39,546 nt of DNA from Alistipes sp. Its GTDB lineage: Bacteria; Bacteroidota; Bacteroidia; Bacteroidales; Rikenellaceae. Shown piece after piece: positions 24,618-32,559 of this stretch. Position 1 is the stretch's first letter, and the number at the start of each line of letters is the position of its first letter. The notes below the pieces were generated by a model. The model made no database searches. It saw nothing but the letters and a program-made list of their open reading frames with translations, and was not told where the DNA came from. The translations under genes were made by a program, and so were the position numbers. The stretch is from positions 1 to 39,546 of the forward strand of contig JAGBTO010000033.1 in the NCBI GenBank assembly GCA_017631285.1. Reading direction: 5' to 3'.

Positions 24618-27038
24618 ATGAGTAAGAAGAAAAATATTGATTTAACAGATTTAGAAGCTATGCCAGAACTATTGGATGGCAGACATCACGTTGTACCAAT
24701 CATCACAGGAGCTGATGATGTGGTTGAGGAGGTCGCTATTCCAGAGTCGTTGCCTATTCTTTCGTTGCGTAGCTCGGTATTGTTTCCAGGAGCCATCACT
24801 CCAATTACTGTGGGTCGTGAGAAAAGTATCAAATTGGTACGTGATGTAAATGCGAATAAGGGATTGTTGGGTGCCGTGCTTCAGCGCGAGACTGATGTGG
24901 AGGTGCCTTCCCCAAATGATATGTATAAAGTTGGTACGGCGGCACGTATTATCAAAATTCTTGAAATGCCAAATGGTAATCTGACCGTTATCTTAAGTGG
25001 TTTGGAGAAGATTGAAGTGTGTGAATATTTGCAGTCTGAGCCATATCTGAAGGCTACCGTTCGCACTATTCGTGATTCGCAACCCGATGAGAATAACGTG
25101 GAGTTTCAGGCATTGGTCGATTCTGTGCGTGAGGTGTCGCTAAATATCATAAACATTTCACCCGTAATGCCCAAGGAGGCAGTATTTGCACTCAAGAATT
25201 TAGATTCACCACGAGGCTTAATCAATTTTGTATGTTCGAATATGGACTTCTCTGATGATGACCGTCAGGCATTGTTGGAGGCGCCAGGTTTGTTGGCTCG
25301 AGCTCGTAAGTTGCTTGAGATTTTGGTTCGTGAGCAACAGATGGCTGAGCTTAAGAATGAGATTCAGGAGAAGGTTAAGCGTGAGATAGATAAGCAACAG
25401 CGTGACTATTACCTTCAGCAGCAGATGCGCACCATTCAAGAGGAGTTGGGTGATACGACAGATGCCGAGATTGATCAAATGCGTGAGGCTGCGAAGAAGA
25501 AAAATTGGTCTAAGGATGTTGGTGAATTGTTTGAGAAGGAACTTGCAAAGGTTGAGCGTTTAAATCCAGCTGTTGCAGAGTATTCGGTGCAGATGACCTA
25601 TCTGCAACTTATGTTGGAACTTCCTTGGAATGATGTGACAGCAGATAATCTCGACCTTGAGTGTGCACGCCAACAACTCGATGAGGACCACTTCGGCTTG
25701 GAGGAGGTTAAGGAGCGCATATTAGAACATTTGGCTGTCATCAAACTTAAAGGAGATTTAAAATCACCTATTCTGTGCTTGTATGGCCCTCCAGGAGTTG
25801 GTAAAACTTCGTTGGGTCGTTCTGTCGCAACAGCCTTGGGACGTAAGTTTGGGCGTATCTCATTGGGCGGTCTTCATGATGAGAGCGAGATTCGTGGCCA
25901 CCGCCGCACATACATCGGAGCTATGCCTGGTCGTATAATTCAAACCATCAAACGTTGTGGATCATCAAATCCTGTGATTATCTTGGATGAGGTTGATAAG
26001 ATTACAGTAAGCAATCATGGCGATCCTTCGTCAGCCTTGTTGGAAGTTCTTGATCCCGAGCAGAATACAACATTCCACGATAACTATCTCGATACTGAGT
26101 ACGATCTCTCGAAGGTGTTGTTCATTGCTACGGCAAACGATATTGGTGCTATTAACCCAGCATTGCGTGACCGTATGGAAATGATTAACATTCCTGGATA
26201 TATTCTCGAAGATAAGGTGCAGATTGCCGAGAAACATCTACTGCGCAAGCAGTGTGAGGCGCACGGTGTCGCCGATAATGAGTTGCAAATATCTGCTGAG
26301 ATGTTGGAGAAGATTATCTCTGATTATACTCGCGAGTCGGGTGTCCGTTCACTCGATAAGCAGATTGCTAAGTTGGCACGTGCTCGCGCCAAGCATATAG
26401 CATTTGGGGAGAACTATAATGCCTCGCTTATTAAGGAGGATATCGAAACAATATTAGGTAAGCCTAAGTTCCGTAATGATGAGTATGAGATTGCTGGTAT
26501 GGTAGGTGTTGTGACAGGCCTTGCCTGGACAGCAGTGGGCGGTGATATCTTGTACATCGAGTCGGTGCTTACTCCAGGTAAGGGCGCATTAAATCTTACG
26601 GGTAATTTGGGCGATGTGATGAAGGAGTCTGCTACAATTTCATACGAGTGGGTGCAGGCTCATCATGAGGAGTTGGGTATTGCTGCAGATACTTTTGAGA
26701 AGAAGAATCTCAATATTCATGTTCCTGAGGGGGCTATTCCGAAAGATGGTCCTTCGGCGGGTATTACGATGGTTACTTCGATTGTCTCAACATTTACAGG
26801 TCGCCAGGTTAAAGAGCGTATAGCTATGACAGGCGAGATGACTCTGCGTGGTAGAGTTATGCCTGTCGGTGGAATTAAAGAGAAAATTTTGGCTGCGAAA
26901 CGTGCTGGAATTACCGAAATTATCATGTGTGAGGACAATCGCAAGGATGTTGAGGAGGTAAAGGCTGAGTATGTAGCAGGTCTTACATTCCACTATGTAA
27001 AGCAAATCGATGAGGTACTTAAAATGGCATTAAAGTAA
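24618..27038 (+). CDS. lon: ATP-dependent protease Lon
   Basis: Cytoplasmic AAA+ serine protease that removes misfolded and regulatory proteins. The 806 residues hold the N-terminal substrate-binding domain (about 45-235), a coiled coil with KQQRDYYLQQQMRTIQEELG, the AAA+ module with Walker A GPPGVGKT (390-397) and Walker B VIILDEVDK, and the protease domain. The catalytic dyad is Ser713 (PKDGPSAG) and Lys756, 43 residues apart as in E. coli Ser679/Lys722. Length is typical. The first 40 residues are an acidic extension before the domain. Promoter at 24515. kdsA follows after 32 bases without a terminator, so at least some read-through into the downstream run is likely. Confidence 0.97.
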   Translation: MSKKKNIDLTDLEAMPELLDGRHHVVPIITGADDVVEEVAIPESLPILSLRSSVLFPGAITPITVGREKSIKLVRDVNANKGLLGAVLQRETDVEVPSPNDMYKVGTAARIIKILEMPNGNLTVILSGLEKIEVCEYLQSEPYLKATVRTIRDSQPDENNVEFQALVDSVREVSLNIINISPVMPKEAVFALKNLDSPRGLINFVCSNMDFSDDDRQALLEAPGLLARARKLLEILVREQQMAELKNEIQEKVKREIDKQQRDYYLQQQMRTIQEELGDTTDAEIDQMREAAKKKNWSKDVGELFEKELAKVERLNPAVAEYSVQMTYLQLMLELPWNDVTADNLDLECARQQLDEDHFGLEEVKERILEHLAVIKLKGDLKSPILCLYGPPGVGKTSLGRSVATALGRKFGRISLGGLHDESEIRGHRRTYIGAMPGRIIQTIKRCGSSNPVIILDEVDKITVSNHGDPSSALLEVLDPEQNTTFHDNYLDTEYDLSKVLFIATANDIGAINPALRDRMEMINIPGYILEDKVQIAEKHLLRKQCEAHGVADNELQISAEMLEKIISDYTRESGVRSLDKQIAKLARARAKHIAFGENYNASLIKEDIETILGKPKFRNDEYEIAGMVGVVTGLAWTAVGGDILYIESVLTPGKGALNLTGNLGDVMKESATISYEWVQAHHEELGIAADTFEKKNLNIHVPEGAIPKDGPSAGITMVTSIVSTFTGRQVKERIAMTGEMTLRGRVMPVGGIKEKILAAKRAGITEIIMCEDNRKDVEEVKAEYVAGLTFHYVKQIDEVLKMALK

Positions 27039-27070
27039 CACTTTATATAAACACTTACAATCGTCATATA

Positions 27071-27823
27071 ATGAATAAGTTTATTGCAGGTCCTTGTGTG
27101 ATTGAATCGGCCGAGTTGCTTGATTGTGTAGCCGCTAAAATAGTGGATATAAACACCCGTTTGGGGGTGGATATTATTTTCAAGGCATCGTTCGATAAGG
27201 CAAACCGTACCTCGCTCTCGTCATATCGAGGAGTCGGTTTGGATAAGGGCTTGCAGATGCTTTCTGATGTGAAATCAAAGTGGGGATTAAGGCTTTGTAC
27301 CGATATTCACGAGGCATGGCAGGCTGCTCCTGTGGGTGAGGTTGTTGATGTGGTGCAAATACCGGCTTTTCTCTGCCGTCAGACCGATTTGCTTATAGCG
27401 GCGGCGCATACAGGAAAGATTGTAAATATCAAGAAAGCGCAATTTCTTTCGGGAGAGGATATGATTTATCCTTATCAAAAGGCTGTGCAGTCGGGTGCAG
27501 GAGAGGTGTGGCTCACCGAGCGAGGAAATATGTATGGCTACAATAACCTTGTAGTTGATTTTCGCAATGTTGCCGATATGAGGAAGATTGCAGCAACGGT
27601 TGTCATGGATTGTACCCATAGTGTTCAGCGTCCTGGTGCAGCAGGTGGTAAAACGGGAGGTAATCGTGAATTTGTTCCAGCTATGGCATATGCAGCAAAG
27701 TCGTTTGGTGCTAATGGTTTCTTTTTTGAGGTACATCCCGATCCCGACAAGGGATTGAGTGATGCCGCCAATATGCTTGAATTAGATAAATTGGAGACTG
27801 TTGTCGAGCAGTTGATAAAATAA
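27071..27823 (+). CDS. kdsA: 3-deoxy-8-phosphooctulonate synthase
   Basis: Condenses arabinose-5-phosphate with phosphoenolpyruvate to Kdo-8-phosphate for the lipopolysaccharide core. The 250-residue protein has FKASFDKANRTS (substrate and PEP binding), QIPAFLCRQTDL and the late EVHPDPD segment. Cys9 (GPCVIES), His183, Glu220 and Asp231 match the metal ligands Cys11, His185, Glu222 and Asp233 of the metal-dependent (class II) enzyme of Aquifex with a constant offset of 2. E. coli has Asn at the first position. It is shorter than E. coli KdsA (284) at both ends. kdsD follows after 19 bases, the preceding pathway step. Confidence 0.95.
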   Translation: MNKFIAGPCVIESAELLDCVAAKIVDINTRLGVDIIFKASFDKANRTSLSSYRGVGLDKGLQMLSDVKSKWGLRLCTDIHEAWQAAPVGEVVDVVQIPAFLCRQTDLLIAAAHTGKIVNIKKAQFLSGEDMIYPYQKAVQSGAGEVWLTERGNMYGYNNLVVDFRNVADMRKIAATVVMDCTHSVQRPGAAGGKTGGNREFVPAMAYAAKSFGANGFFFEVHPDPDKGLSDAANMLELDKLETVVEQLIK

Positions 27824-27842
27824 CTGTAAACTTTTAATATAA

Positions 27843-28805
27843 ATGAATCTTACGTCGCAACAAATTATAGAATTGGCTCAGCGTACTTTTCGTGTAGAAT
27901 CAGATGCATTAGCTGTGATGGCTGATACGATAGGCGAGGAGTTTGCGTTGGCTGTAAAGAGCATATTATCCGCCACCGGAAAGTTGATAGTAACAGGCAT
28001 GGGTAAGTCGGGTCTTGTGGGGCGTAAGATTGCCGCTACTCTGTCAAGTACAGGTACGCCAAGCCTATTCTTACATCCAGCTGAAGCTTGTCATGGTGAT
28101 TTAGGCATGATATCAAAGGATGATATTGTATTGGCTCTTTCGTTTTCTGGAGAAACAGATGAGGTGCTTAATATAGTGCCATTTATCCGCCAAAATGGCA
28201 ATACGATGATTGCGATGACCAGAAATGCTGAATCTACGCTTGCTAAAAATGCAGACATCCATCTCTTGGTTGCTATTAAAGAGGAGGCGTGTCCTTTGAA
28301 TTTGGCTCCTACAACATCGACAACGGTTCAAATTGCTATGGGTGATGCATTGGCTGTGGCGTTGATGAAATTGCGTGAGTTTACGGCTGCTGATTTTGCA
28401 AGATTTCATCCTCATGGTAGCTTGGGCAGACGATTGCTGATGACTGTAGGCGATGTTATGCGTAAGAATAATTTGCCGATTACCACCACCGATTGCCCCG
28501 TCATAGAGATGGTACATAAAGTGAGTAAAGGTGGATTGTGCTTAATCATTCTTATGCAAGATGATAAGATTGAGGGATTAGTTACCGATGGTGATATACG
28601 TCGTGCGATGGAGCGTTTGCAGGCAGACTTCTTTAATATACGAGCTGTTGATATAGCTACACGTCATCCTAAGACAATCTTGGCTTCAGCTAAATTAATC
28701 GAGGCTGAGGAGCAGATGATTAAACACAACATAGCATCGTTGCTTGTGGTGGATGATGAGGGTTTGTTGCAAGGCGTTATTTCACTTGGTGATATAAGAT
28801 TATAA
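27843..28805 (+). CDS. kdsD: Arabinose-5-phosphate isomerase (KdsD/KpsF family)
   Basis: Converts ribulose-5-phosphate to arabinose-5-phosphate, the substrate of KdsA. The 320-residue protein has an N-terminal SIS sugar-isomerase domain with TGMGKSG (51-57), LHPAEACHGDLGM and SFSGETDEV. The metal- or substrate-binding FHPHGSLGRRL follows, then a C-terminal CBS pair (about 205-320) with VTDGDIRRAM and GVISLGDIRL. This domain order and length are those of KpsF/GutQ/KdsD proteins. Adjacency to kdsA (19 bases) supports the Kdo role. kdsC and kdsB are not in the window. Confidence 0.94.
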   Translation: MNLTSQQIIELAQRTFRVESDALAVMADTIGEEFALAVKSILSATGKLIVTGMGKSGLVGRKIAATLSSTGTPSLFLHPAEACHGDLGMISKDDIVLALSFSGETDEVLNIVPFIRQNGNTMIAMTRNAESTLAKNADIHLLVAIKEEACPLNLAPTTSTTVQIAMGDALAVALMKLREFTAADFARFHPHGSLGRRLLMTVGDVMRKNNLPITTTDCPVIEMVHKVSKGGLCLIILMQDDKIEGLVTDGDIRRAMERLQADFFNIRAVDIATRHPKTILASAKLIEAEEQMIKHNIASLLVVDDEGLLQGVISLGDIRL

Positions 28806-28820
28806 CTAAAACTACATAAG

Positions 28821-30134
28821 ATGAAGAGACTGATTTTATTGATTGCTTTCGTTTGGTGTGCAATGTTTATGACTCAGGCGCACGAGAGAGAGGGTTGGAC
28901 AGCATTGTTCAATGGTCGCAACCTCAATGGTTGGACAAAGTTGGGAGGTAAGGCTCAATATAAGGTTGTGGATGGTGCCATTGTTGGCATTGGTACATTG
29001 GGTCAGCCCAATACGTTTCTTGCAACAAAAGTAGAATATGGCGATTTTGTACTTGAAATGGAGTTTAAGGTTGATGCAGGGGTCAATTCAGGCGTGCAGA
29101 TTCGTAGCCATTCTGACAAGAGCTATCGCAATGGTGTTGTTTATGGTTATCAGTGCGAGATAGATCCTTCGGGAAATATGGGTTCAATCTATGATGAGGA
29201 GCGTCGAGGTTGGGTCTATAATCAACCCCAAACTCACAAGGCTTTTCGTCCGGGTGAGTGGAATACCATGCGTGTTGAGGCTGTGGGAAATCATATTCGC
29301 GTGTGGATTAATGGAGAGCCTACCGCCGATATGATTGATGAAGTTGATGCCCGAGGCTTTATAGCTTTGCAGGTCCATGATATTGGCGGCGATAAGTCGA
29401 AGGTGGGTAGCACCGTACGTTGGCGCAATATATTTATCAAAACTACGAATTTGGATAATGAATTGTCTGCTGAGATTTCATCTATTCCTCAGGTAAATCA
29501 TGTCGCAAATTATCTGTCAAAGCGTGAGGAAGAGCAGGGCTGGAAATTGCTTTGGAATGGTAGGGATATGCAGGGCTGGAAGAGCCTCGATCCAAAGGGC
29601 GATATGTCGAAGGGATGGACTCCAACCGATGGAGAGTTGGTTATTAAGCCACAGTCTGGTGCTGGCGACATTATTACCGAGCAGAAGTATCACGATTTCG
29701 AACTTTCTATTGATTTTAAGATCACTAAGGGTGCTAATAGTGGAATTAAATACTTCATATCAGAGAACGGCAGCATAGGTTGCGAGTTTCAGTTACTGGA
29801 CGACGATAACCATCCCGATGCGAAGATGGGCTTTAATGGGAACAGGCGTTTAGGTTCGCTTTATGACATAATCCCAGCTCAGGGATGGACACACGCAAAC
29901 CACTATGGTTGGAATACTGCTCGTATTGTGGTCAAGGGTAATAAGGTTGAACATTGGCTTAATGGAATAAAGATACTCTCTTATGAGAAGAATTGTCAGA
30001 TGTGGGATGCCTTGGTGTCGCATAGTAAGTTCGCAAAGGTAAATAATTTTGCTGGTGGCGATGGTGGACACATTCTGTTGCAAGACCATTTTGATGAGGT
30101 ACATTTCCGCAATTTGAAGATCAAGGAGTTGTAA
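28821..30134 (+). CDS. Secreted tandem DUF1080 protein
   Basis: Exported 437-residue protein with two DUF1080 (PF06439) domains; substrate unknown, probably 3-keto-glycosides by family analogy. The signal peptide is MKRLILL with a hydrophobic core and cleavage after TQA (no lipobox Cys). Domain one, about 23-213, starts GWTALFNGRNLNGW and ends LQVHDIGGDKSK...RWRNIFIK. Domain two, about 238-437, starts GWKLLWNGRDMQGW and ends LLQDHFDEVHFRNLKIKEL. By end motifs and internal landmarks (YGYQCEID versus CEFQLLDD), domain one matches the second domain of the protein at 15832 and domain two matches its first. It lies 15 bases after kdsD and 11 before a small membrane gene, and heads a sub-cluster with ApbE-like and Gfo/Idh/MocA genes. 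Confidence 0.88.
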   Translation: MKRLILLIAFVWCAMFMTQAHEREGWTALFNGRNLNGWTKLGGKAQYKVVDGAIVGIGTLGQPNTFLATKVEYGDFVLEMEFKVDAGVNSGVQIRSHSDKSYRNGVVYGYQCEIDPSGNMGSIYDEERRGWVYNQPQTHKAFRPGEWNTMRVEAVGNHIRVWINGEPTADMIDEVDARGFIALQVHDIGGDKSKVGSTVRWRNIFIKTTNLDNELSAEISSIPQVNHVANYLSKREEEQGWKLLWNGRDMQGWKSLDPKGDMSKGWTPTDGELVIKPQSGAGDIITEQKYHDFELSIDFKITKGANSGIKYFISENGSIGCEFQLLDDDNHPDAKMGFNGNRRLGSLYDIIPAQGWTHANHYGWNTARIVVKGNKVEHWLNGIKILSYEKNCQMWDALVSHSKFAKVNNFAGGDGGHILLQDHFDEVHFRNLKIKEL

Positions 30135-30145
30135 AACCTACGATT

Positions 30146-30379
30146 ATGAAGGATTCAATCATTACAGCCCAGGCGAAAAAGCGTGAGTTGTGGATATTGT
30201 TGGCTTGCTTTGTGGTGGCTAACATTACAAATTGGGTGGCTATTATCCGCTTCTCGGCACCTTGGTATGAGGTGTTTACGCAGATAGGTTATGTAGTTGT
30301 CACAACGCTTGTGATATATGCACTGATGGCTATCTTGCGTATAGCTTTCAAGGTGTATAAGCTAATTACTCGTAAGTAG
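30146..30379 (+). CDS. Small two-helix membrane protein
   Basis: Hypothetical inner-membrane protein of 77 residues. The N-terminal 14 residues are polar and basic (MKDSIITAQAKKRE). Two hydrophobic helices follow (about 15-36 and 46-69) with a short loop containing SAPWYEVF, and a basic tail (KVYKLITRK) ends it. By the positive-inside rule both ends face the cytoplasm. I recognise no family function. It lies 11 bases after the DUF1080 gene, and its stop is one base before the TTG start of the ApbE-like gene, so it is almost certainly co-expressed with it. Confidence 0.8.
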   Translation: MKDSIITAQAKKRELWILLACFVVANITNWVAIIRFSAPWYEVFTQIGYVVVTTLVIYALMAILRIAFKVYKLITRK

Positions 30380-30380
30380 T

Positions 30381-31247
30381 TTGGCGGCGGGGTTTCGTTA
30401 TAGTGACAAGAATGTGTTGCATCCCATCTCGTTTGTGGAGTTGGATGCAATGCATACTCATGTTGAATTGTTGCTGACGGGACTAAGTAGGGAGCAGGGT
30501 GAGAAATTTGCCCAAGAGGCGGAGCGAAGAATAAAAGATATGGAGCGACGCTTCAATCGCTACGATATGAAGAGTCCGCTGGCGGTAGTGAATAGCCGAG
30601 CTGCGGTGGAGAGTGTTGGAGTGGATGATGAGCTATTTATGGCGCTTGAGTTATGTGAGGTGTTTCGTGTGGCTACGAAAGGTTACTTCTCGGTGGCAAC
30701 CGATACAGCAGGCTTAGAGCATACACCCTATATATTGGATGGTGCTACGCACGGCGTGAAGTTTTTGACAGATGGCGTGCAACTCGATATGGGTGGTTTC
30801 GCAAAGGGCTTTGCTTTAGATCAGGTGCTTAAGCTCTCGCGTGAGAGTGAGGCGGCCTCGGCTTTGCTCAATTTTGGAAATAGTTCGGTGGCAGCAGTGG
30901 GGCATCACCCCTATGGCGAGTGGTGGGCAGTAGGCGTTGAAAATACTGCACAACGAGGGACTTTGGCTTATGAGGCGCATCTGTGCGATGCGGCTATGTC
31001 GGTGTCGGGGCGAACGCCTGCGGGTGAGTATCATATTGTCGATCCCCATACGGGTTTGAAGGTGGCGCAGGATGGAATGATTGTGGTTGAAGGACGCTCG
31101 GCGTTGGTTGCTGAGGTATTATCAACTGCACTGTATGCAGCACCTGAGAGCAAGCGAGAGTCTATTATGCAGCAGTTCGAGGGGTATAGTGCGACAGAAA
31201 TCATCTGTCACAAAGCTGGCGGTGTTGAGAAGAGAATAATAAAGTAA
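30381..31247 (+). CDS. ApbE-like FAD:protein FMN transferase, no signal peptide
   Basis: Member of the ApbE family, which attaches FMN from FAD to Thr/Ser of target proteins. The 288-residue sequence shows LDMGGFAKGFALD (Lys142), corresponding to the family's LD.GGIAKG.A.D, and SGRTPAGEYHIVDPHTG (His218, Asp221, Thr224), corresponding to the metal-binding HI.DP.TG motif. The N-terminal MGT segment appears as MHTHVEL and the usual SE..(x)N motif as SPLAVVN, so parts are divergent. There is no signal peptide or lipobox, unlike standard periplasmic ApbE. No ATG fits the family N-terminus: TTG 30381 or GTG 30414 is likely, since ATG 30450 would cut into the domain. Tightly linked to the membrane gene (1 base) and the oxidoreductase (8 bases). 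Confidence 0.76.
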   Translation: MAAGFRYSDKNVLHPISFVELDAMHTHVELLLTGLSREQGEKFAQEAERRIKDMERRFNRYDMKSPLAVVNSRAAVESVGVDDELFMALELCEVFRVATKGYFSVATDTAGLEHTPYILDGATHGVKFLTDGVQLDMGGFAKGFALDQVLKLSRESEAASALLNFGNSSVAAVGHHPYGEWWAVGVENTAQRGTLAYEAHLCDAAMSVSGRTPAGEYHIVDPHTGLKVAQDGMIVVEGRSALVAEVLSTALYAAPESKRESIMQQFEGYSATEIICHKAGGVEKRIIK

Positions 31248-31255
31248 TATATATA

Positions 31256-32557
31256 ATGAACAGAAAAGAGTTTTTATCCGATTGCGGTAAGATGGGAATG
31301 GCGGGTGTAGCTTTGTCGCTCTTCCCTTGGTTGGAGTCGTGTAGCGAGAAGGCGAAGCAGGAAGTGCAGGGTGAGAAGGTGCAGATTGGTATCATCGGTA
31401 CAGGCTCGCGCGGATTGTTTCATATAAAGCATCTTGTGCAGATGCCAAATGTGGAGGTGGTAGCGTTATGTGACAACTATCGTCCACACCTAGAGGATGC
31501 TGCTCAGTATTATCCCGAGGCGAAACTCTATGATGACTATCGCCGTATGCTGGAGAACAAGGATGTGAAGGGTGTGATTATTGCCACTCCTTTGTATCTC
31601 CATGCTCCGATGACCATTGCCGCTATGGAGGCTGGTAAGGCTGTCTTTTGTGAGAAGTCGATGGCTTACACAATGGATGAGGCTCTGGAGGTCTATAACT
31701 GTCGCAAGGAACTCGGCGGAGTGCTCTTTATCGGTCAGCAACGTCTGTTTGACCCCAAGTATGTGAAGGCTATGCAGATGATTCACGAGGGAGTGATTGG
31801 CGAGGTTGTAGGTGTAAGAAACTATTGGTATAGAAACAATAATTGGCGTCGTGAGGTGCCTTCGCCCGAGCTGGAGCGTCACATTAATTGGCGACTTTAC
31901 AGCGAGTATTCGCGTGGTTTGATGACCGAGCTTGCATGTCATCAGCTTCAGAATGGCTCGTGGGCTATGGGTCAGTTACCAAAGCAGGTAATGGGTGCTG
32001 GTAGCTTGATTCACTGGGATAAGGAGGATGAGCGTGATGTATATGATAATGTATGCGCTATCTTTACCTATCCTAACGGTGTGAATATGACCTTTGAGTC
32101 AATCATCTCAAACAAGCACTTCGGTATGGGTGAGCAGATACTCGGCACGAAAGGTACGATTGACCTCGTGACGGCTATGCACTACACCGACGAGCCTGCA
32201 CCAAAGGGTAGCGGTATGCATCAGCTTATTGAGCAGATTGAGAGTGGCGTGATGTCTAATTCGGTATTTGCTGGAACATCATGGGCGGCAGAGTCGTCGG
32301 CATTGGCTCCGGGAATGCCAATTATGCAGAATGTGAAGGTGGTGTCGGGAGAGAGCTCGGTGGGTGCTGAGGCAGATGGCTCAAAGGAGCTTCTGGAGGC
32401 GTTCCTGCACGCAGTGGTTACGGGCAAACAGCCAGAGAAGGTGCTCGAGGAGTCGTATTATGCTACGCAGTTCGCTCTGCTTGCTGACAAGGCTATGCAC
32501 GAAAATGCTATCCTGACACTTGATGAGAAGTATAAAGTGCCATATACACCATTTTGA
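31256..32557 (+). CDS. Gfo/Idh/MocA-family oxidoreductase with export signal
   Basis: NAD(P)-dependent sugar oxidoreductase, 433 residues. The N-terminus resembles the Tat signals common on this family in Bacteroidota, but with Arg-Lys (NRKEFL) instead of Arg-Arg, followed by a short hydrophobic stretch and LESC, a possible lipobox (Cys29). The Rossmann loop is GTGSRG (48-53 region). The family EKP motif is EKS (133-135) and the catalytic-region His229 lies in LMTELACHQ. Some relatives oxidise glycosides at C3, giving the substrates of DUF1080 proteins, which fits the DUF1080 gene 1.1 kb upstream. The UbiD-family gene follows after 2 bases. Export by Tat is uncertain given the degenerate motif. 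Confidence 0.87.
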   Translation: MNRKEFLSDCGKMGMAGVALSLFPWLESCSEKAKQEVQGEKVQIGIIGTGSRGLFHIKHLVQMPNVEVVALCDNYRPHLEDAAQYYPEAKLYDDYRRMLENKDVKGVIIATPLYLHAPMTIAAMEAGKAVFCEKSMAYTMDEALEVYNCRKELGGVLFIGQQRLFDPKYVKAMQMIHEGVIGEVVGVRNYWYRNNNWRREVPSPELERHINWRLYSEYSRGLMTELACHQLQNGSWAMGQLPKQVMGAGSLIHWDKEDERDVYDNVCAIFTYPNGVNMTFESIISNKHFGMGEQILGTKGTIDLVTAMHYTDEPAPKGSGMHQLIEQIESGVMSNSVFAGTSWAAESSALAPGMPIMQNVKVVSGESSVGAEADGSKELLEAFLHAVVTGKQPEKVLEESYYATQFALLADKAMHENAILTLDEKYKVPYTPF

Positions 32558-32559
32558 TA

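Noticed and set aside
27287-27736. 149-codon antisense frame in kdsA
   Set aside because: Overlaps all the catalytic residues of kdsA; codon pattern follows the opposite strand.
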